Assembly (NCBI RefSeq): GCF_947503385.1
Contig: NZ_CANNDO010000004.1
Location: 248,001-312,000 of the forward strand
Source of the DNA: an uncultured Tateyamaria sp.
GTDB taxonomy: Bacteria; Pseudomonadota; Alphaproteobacteria; Rhodobacterales; Rhodobacteraceae
DNA length: 64,000 nucleotides
Direction: 5' to 3'
Shown here one piece after another: positions 60,637-64,000 of the stretch (its first letter is position 1; each line of letters opens with the position of its first letter). The position numbers were made by a program, and so were the translations under genes. The notes below the pieces were generated by a model. The model was not told where the DNA came from, did not search any database, and saw nothing but the letters and a program-made list of their open reading frames with translations.

Positions 60637-62010
60637 ATGCAACGCATGTCGTATCCCACCCACGCGCGCGCCATTATGGTGCTGGGGCTGCCCCTGATTG
60701 GCGGGCATCTGGGTCAGGTCGCCATTGGGGTGACGGACACCATGATGCTGGGCTGGTATGGCGTGACCGAGCTTGCCGCGCTGACCGCCGCAGGGTCATG
60801 GTTTTTTGTGCTGTTCTTGATGGGATCGGGCTTTGCCTGGGCCGTGATGCCGATGGTTGCCGCGTCCCATGCCGAGGATGACGACACAGCCATCCGCCGC
60901 GCAACCCGCATGGGCCTGTGGCTGAGCCTTGCCTTTGCCGCGCTGTCGATGCCGCTGATGATATGGTCAGAGCCCATTCTGCTGGCCTTGGGCCAGACCG
61001 ACGATGTGGCCCGGCTGGGGGCGGAGTACCTGATGGTCGCCGGTTGGGGCATTTTCCCCGCGCTGATCGTGATGACCCTCAAAAGCTATCTGGCCGCGCT
61101 TGAACGTACCCAGATCGTGTTCTGGATCACTGCACTGGCCGCGCTCGTCAACGGGCTTGCAAACTACGCGTTCATCTTTGGAAACTGGGGTGCGCCCGAA
61201 CTGGGCATCACCGGTGCAGCGCTCGCCTCGCTTTTTACGCAGATCGCGATGCTGGTGGGGGTGGTCATCTATGTCCTGTTCCGAATGCCAGAACATACGA
61301 TCTTTGCCCGCTTGTGGCGCCCCGATTGGGACATGTTCGGACAGGTGTTTCGACTGGGCTGGCCGATTGGCCTGACCAGCCTCAGCGAGGTCGGCCTGTT
61401 TGCCGCGTCGGCCTTTATGATGGGATGGCTGGGCGAGGTGCCGCAGGCGGCACATGGCATCGCACTGCAATTGGCCTCGATCACTTTTATGGTTCATCTG
61501 GGGCTGAGCAATGTGGCGACGATCCGCGCGGGCAACGCGCTGGGTCGGCACGACATTCCGCATATGGTGCGCGGGGCGCATACCGTCTTTGCGCTCAGCG
61601 TGGCGACAGCGCTGGCCACCATCGTGCTGTTCGTGGCAATGCCCGAACCGCTGGTCAGCCTGTTTCTGGGGCGCGACGTGGCGGGCCGGGACGAGATCAT
61701 GGCCATTGGCATCGTGCTGCTGGCCATGGCGGCGGTGTTCCAGTTGGTGGACGGGGCGCAGGTCATTGCGCTTGGGCTACTGCGGGGCGTGCAGGACACC
61801 AAGGTGCCTATGATCCTCGCCGCTGTGTCCTATTGGGCGATCGGAATGCCGTTCTCTTACATCTTTGGCTTTGTGCTGGAATGGGGCGGTGTCGGCGTCT
61901 GGATGGGATTGGTGGTGGGCCTTGCTGCCGCAGGCGTCGCCCTGATGCTGCGGTTTTGGGGCACATCGATCCCCCGCCTTGTCCAGACCGAAGCCGCGCG
62001 CGCCGGGTGA
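60637..62010 (+). CDS. MATE-family multidrug efflux transporter
   Basis: A 457-residue NorM-type exporter with twelve predicted helices in two halves. GGHLGQVAIGVTDTMMLGWYG in helix 1 and the equivalent GLTSLSEVGLFAASAFMMGWLG in helix 7 are the family repeats. It probably exports cationic compounds by sodium or proton antiport. Two starts four codons apart are possible; the first is used. Confidence 0.93.
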   Translation: MQRMSYPTHARAIMVLGLPLIGGHLGQVAIGVTDTMMLGWYGVTELAALTAAGSWFFVLFLMGSGFAWAVMPMVAASHAEDDDTAIRRATRMGLWLSLAFAALSMPLMIWSEPILLALGQTDDVARLGAEYLMVAGWGIFPALIVMTLKSYLAALERTQIVFWITALAALVNGLANYAFIFGNWGAPELGITGAALASLFTQIAMLVGVVIYVLFRMPEHTIFARLWRPDWDMFGQVFRLGWPIGLTSLSEVGLFAASAFMMGWLGEVPQAAHGIALQLASITFMVHLGLSNVATIRAGNALGRHDIPHMVRGAHTVFALSVATALATIVLFVAMPEPLVSLFLGRDVAGRDEIMAIGIVLLAMAAVFQLVDGAQVIALGLLRGVQDTKVPMILAAVSYWAIGMPFSYIFGFVLEWGGVGVWMGLVVGLAAAGVALMLRFWGTSIPRLVQTEAARAG

Positions 62011-62035
62011 TCCGCCCGGCCCGCGCCGCGCCCGG

Positions 62036-63628
62036 TCAGAGGATAAAGTCGCCTGCGACCACCTCTTGGACCCAGCGCAGTTCGATCCGCTCGTCTGCCT
62101 GCCCGTCGCCGTCATGGTCGATCTGGACATAGTCGCCGTCAAACCGGACCTCGGCACCTGAGCCGCTGAAATCGGCCTCTCCGACATAATCCAAGCCGCC
62201 AAATGCGCTCAGGTCGATACGGTCGACCCCGGAATCAAAGCCAAGGATCACATCCGTCGACTTTCGATCCAGACCGCTGTCACCTTGGGCAAAGACAAAG
62301 ACATCGCGGCTGTCGCCTGCTTCCCAATCCTTGAGGATATCGCCGCCCGCGCCGCCGATAAACACATCGGCCCCATTGCCGCCGACCAGATCGTCGCGCC
62401 CGTCGCCACCGTCGAGCGTATCGGCATCGTTTTCACCAAAAAGCGTGTCGTCGCCCGCGTCCCCGGACAGAGCGTCCGCACCGTCACCACCGCCGATCTT
62501 GTCGTTGCCCGCACCACCCGTCACCGTGTCGTCGCCCGTATGGGCCCAGACCGTGTCCCGCCCAGCCCCGGCGGCGATATCATCGTCGCCCCCTTCGCCG
62601 TAACCGACGTCGTTGCCATCGCCCAAGGTGATGCGGTCATCACCGTTGCCACCGCCAACCGTGTCCCGGCCAGCGCCCGCGTCGATCACGTCATCACCCT
62701 CTTCGCCCCAGATCTTGTCACGGCCACCGCCGCCCCACAGGCTGTCGTCGCCCGTCCCGCCACCCAGCGTGTCCGCGTGAGTGCCGCCCCAGAGCATGTC
62801 GTCGCCGCCCTGCCCCCACACCTGATCGCGTCCCGCTCCACCGGACGCGCTGTCATCACCGTCCCCACCGCCCAGCGTGTCGTCGCCGCGTCCGCCCTCA
62901 AGCGTGTCATCGCCCGCTTCGCCCCACAACTTGTCGTGGCCGCCTTCGCCCATGAGGTGGTCGTCACCGTCACCTCCGCCCGTCACGTCGTGGCCCGTCC
63001 CGCCATAGACAATGTCGTCACCGATCCCGGCCCAGATCTTGTCATTGCCGCCTTCGGCCTCGAAAATCTCGTCAGCGGCATCAATCACAGCATCACTGTA
63101 GGTGCCGGAAAACAGCGTCTCGCCCGCGTTGGTGCCGTAAACGCGGTTCTCACCGTTCACAAAGTAATTCATCCAACCCGCGACATCCGCGACGGTTTCG
63201 TTCTGATTGCCGTCCTCGTTCTGGAACCGCCCGTCCACAATGCGGAACCCCACATGGTAGATCGCATCTGCCACCGTGTTGATGAAACCGCGGCCCTGAA
63301 ACTGAAACGTGCCGCCATCGCCCTGCACAAGGTGAAAGCCGGTTTCCGCGTTGCCTTCGTCGTCACCGTGCCCAATCAGGAACGTCTCAAAAAGGTCCGC
63401 GTTCCCACGGATGTAAGCCGACAGCGTCCGCAGATCCGCCACAGACAGCTTGCCATCCGCGTTTACGCCCGTGGCGGCCATCGCCGCCTCGATCACCTCG
63501 TTCATCTGGCGTGCAGCATCTGCACCGCCCTGAATATCCGCGTCAGAGATGTTGGCGCGCAGACCGGGATCCATCTCGGTCAGGGTTGCGATGGTCTCAA
63601 GGCTGATGTTGGCTGTTGGCTCTGGCAT
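62036..63628 (-). CDS. RTX calcium-binding repeat protein
   Basis: A 530-residue acidic protein. The N-terminal 190 residues include a calcium-loop-like GVNADGKLSVADL (about 55-67) and a domain with HVGFRIVDGRFQNEDGNQNETVADVAGWMNYFVNGENRVYG; the middle (about 200-440) holds some fifteen GGxGxD nonapeptides that form a calcium-bound beta-roll; the C terminus (VDRIDLSAFGGLDYVGEADFS and on) resembles the uncleaved type I secretion signal region. No signal peptide is seen. ATG 63628 follows AGGAGA. It should be exported by a type I system not encoded here. Function (surface protein or enzyme) is open. Confidence 0.9.
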   Translation of the reverse strand: MPEPTANISLETIATLTEMDPGLRANISDADIQGGADAARQMNEVIEAAMAATGVNADGKLSVADLRTLSAYIRGNADLFETFLIGHGDDEGNAETGFHLVQGDGGTFQFQGRGFINTVADAIYHVGFRIVDGRFQNEDGNQNETVADVAGWMNYFVNGENRVYGTNAGETLFSGTYSDAVIDAADEIFEAEGGNDKIWAGIGDDIVYGGTGHDVTGGGDGDDHLMGEGGHDKLWGEAGDDTLEGGRGDDTLGGGDGDDSASGGAGRDQVWGQGGDDMLWGGTHADTLGGGTGDDSLWGGGGRDKIWGEEGDDVIDAGAGRDTVGGGNGDDRITLGDGNDVGYGEGGDDDIAAGAGRDTVWAHTGDDTVTGGAGNDKIGGGDGADALSGDAGDDTLFGENDADTLDGGDGRDDLVGGNGADVFIGGAGGDILKDWEAGDSRDVFVFAQGDSGLDRKSTDVILGFDSGVDRIDLSAFGGLDYVGEADFSGSGAEVRFDGDYVQIDHDGDGQADERIELRWVQEVVAGDFIL

Positions 63629-63802
63629 GGAACTGTCTCCTGGCTGGCAATGCGCCATCCCGTTGACAGGTCAGGGACACGCGACCAAGCGCTGGCAACG
63701 CTTCGCCGAGCCTTGGGCGGAAAGCCTCACAATGGACAGTCACCGTTGACATAATCTCGGTACAGGTCCGCCGATACGGCACCGACCGGGACGCAAACGG
63801 CC

Positions 63803-64000
63803 TCAGTCGGATTTGATCAACCTGTCCGCCTTTTTGCGCACCAGCACAGATCGCAGATCGTGCATGGCCAGCAACAGCGCGTCGGTGACGTCCTCAAGCT
63901 GTTCGTCGGTTGCGCGTGACTGTGCCCAGTGGGTCGTGAGGTTCAGGTAGTCGACCGCCCGGTGGATGTCGTCGATATCGCGATGGGCCAGCACCTGCGC
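63803..64000 (-). CDS. C-terminal part of an unidentified gene (start outside window)
   Basis: The minus-strand frame is open from the window edge to a TGA at 63803. The last 65 or so residues are charged and helical (DDIHRAVDYLNLTTHWAQSR ... LLLAMHDLRSVLVRKKADRL). A GTG at 63994 exists but has no clear ribosome site, so the gene probably begins beyond the window. I do not recognise it. It ends 174 bp from the divergent-facing RTX gene start. Confidence 0.5.
   Translation of the reverse strand, partial: AQVLAHRDIDDIHRAVDYLNLTTHWAQSRATDEQLEDVTDALLLAMHDLRSVLVRKKADRLIKSD

Noticed and set aside
62280..63060. Regular short repeats that could suggest a CRISPR or tandem array
   Set aside because: The periodicity is that of RTX nonapeptides inside one coding frame, without unique spacers.
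62285..63754. A 489-codon plus-strand open frame rich in Val, Ala and Thr
   Set aside because: It is the antisense shadow of the GGxGxD repeats of the RTX gene; no ribosome site or family resemblance.
1..64000. Prophage, insertion sequences or integrative elements
   Set aside because: No transposase, integrase, phage structural gene, att-like duplication or fragmented tRNA was seen; both tRNAs are intact.

Overview
The window is a gene-dense, GC-rich piece of chromosome from a marine Rhodobacteraceae bacterium of the Roseobacter group. This rests on the gene repertoire: a class I polyhydroxybutyrate (PHB) set with PhaR and a phasin, PutA with a divergent Lrp-type regulator, the small alphaproteobacterial proteins DUF3572, DUF983 and MmcB, a carnitine dehydrogenase-thioesterase fusion, an ImuA-like protein, and CTGC-N3-GCAG PhaR boxes like those described in Paracoccus. 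No prophage, insertion sequence, CRISPR array or rRNA operon is visible. There are two tRNAs, Glu(TTC) and Leu(TAA).

Layout. 1-7.8 kb: polyamine/amine uptake and gamma-glutamylation (ABC permease, two glutamine synthetase-like ligases around a class I amidotransferase, a PuuB-like oxidase), then a DegT-type and a class IV aminotransferase. 7.8-14.3 kb: PHB genes phaR, phaP, phaC and divergent phaZ, with a LysR/NAD(P)-binding protein pair lying between phaR and phaP; exact PhaR boxes precede both phaP and phaR. 14.3-23 kb: small accessory units, including a phytanoyl-CoA dioxygenase gene cut by one in-frame amber codon, a coiled-coil membrane protein paired with a ClpP-like periplasmic protein, a cupin-ArsR-SRPBCC-SRPBCC operon behind two copies of one operator, a candidate structured RNA, pirin and a TetR regulator. 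23-27.3 kb: hom, glpX, recJ, tRNA-Glu. 27.5-33.3 kb: c-di-GMP signalling (an H-NOX-like protein with an HNOBA-GGDEF cyclase, and a PleD-like cyclase whose receiver has lost its phosphoacceptor), an MttB-like methyltransferase, a HAD phosphatase and DUF3572. 33.3-35.3 kb: EF-hand protein, ECF sigma factor, small membrane protein and Spy-like protein. 35.5-39.4 kb: DUF983, NUDIX, EamA transporter, fatty acid desaturase, XRE regulator. 39.4-42.5 kb: carnitine-to-betaine operon. 42.7-51.1 kb: aldo/keto reductase, orphan imuA behind an SOS-like box, YceI, MFS transporter, metG, a large chemoreceptor. 51.4-64 kb: tRNA-Leu, TPR protein, putR/putA, rhomboid, inositol monophosphatase, metR/metF with a MetR box, a thioesterase, a MATE exporter, an RTX calcium-binding protein and the end of an unidentified gene.

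Much of the content serves uptake and breakdown of nitrogen-rich compatible solutes and amino acids (polyamines, carnitine/betaine, proline) and storage of the carbon as PHB. The most unusual signals are two dispersed intergenic hairpin families (three and two copies, the second with paired base changes that keep its stems), the 166-nt RNA-like fold upstream of pirin, the H-NOX-like protein without heme-binding residues, the amber-interrupted dioxygenase, and the doubled GATACC-N4-GG(T/A)ATC operator.
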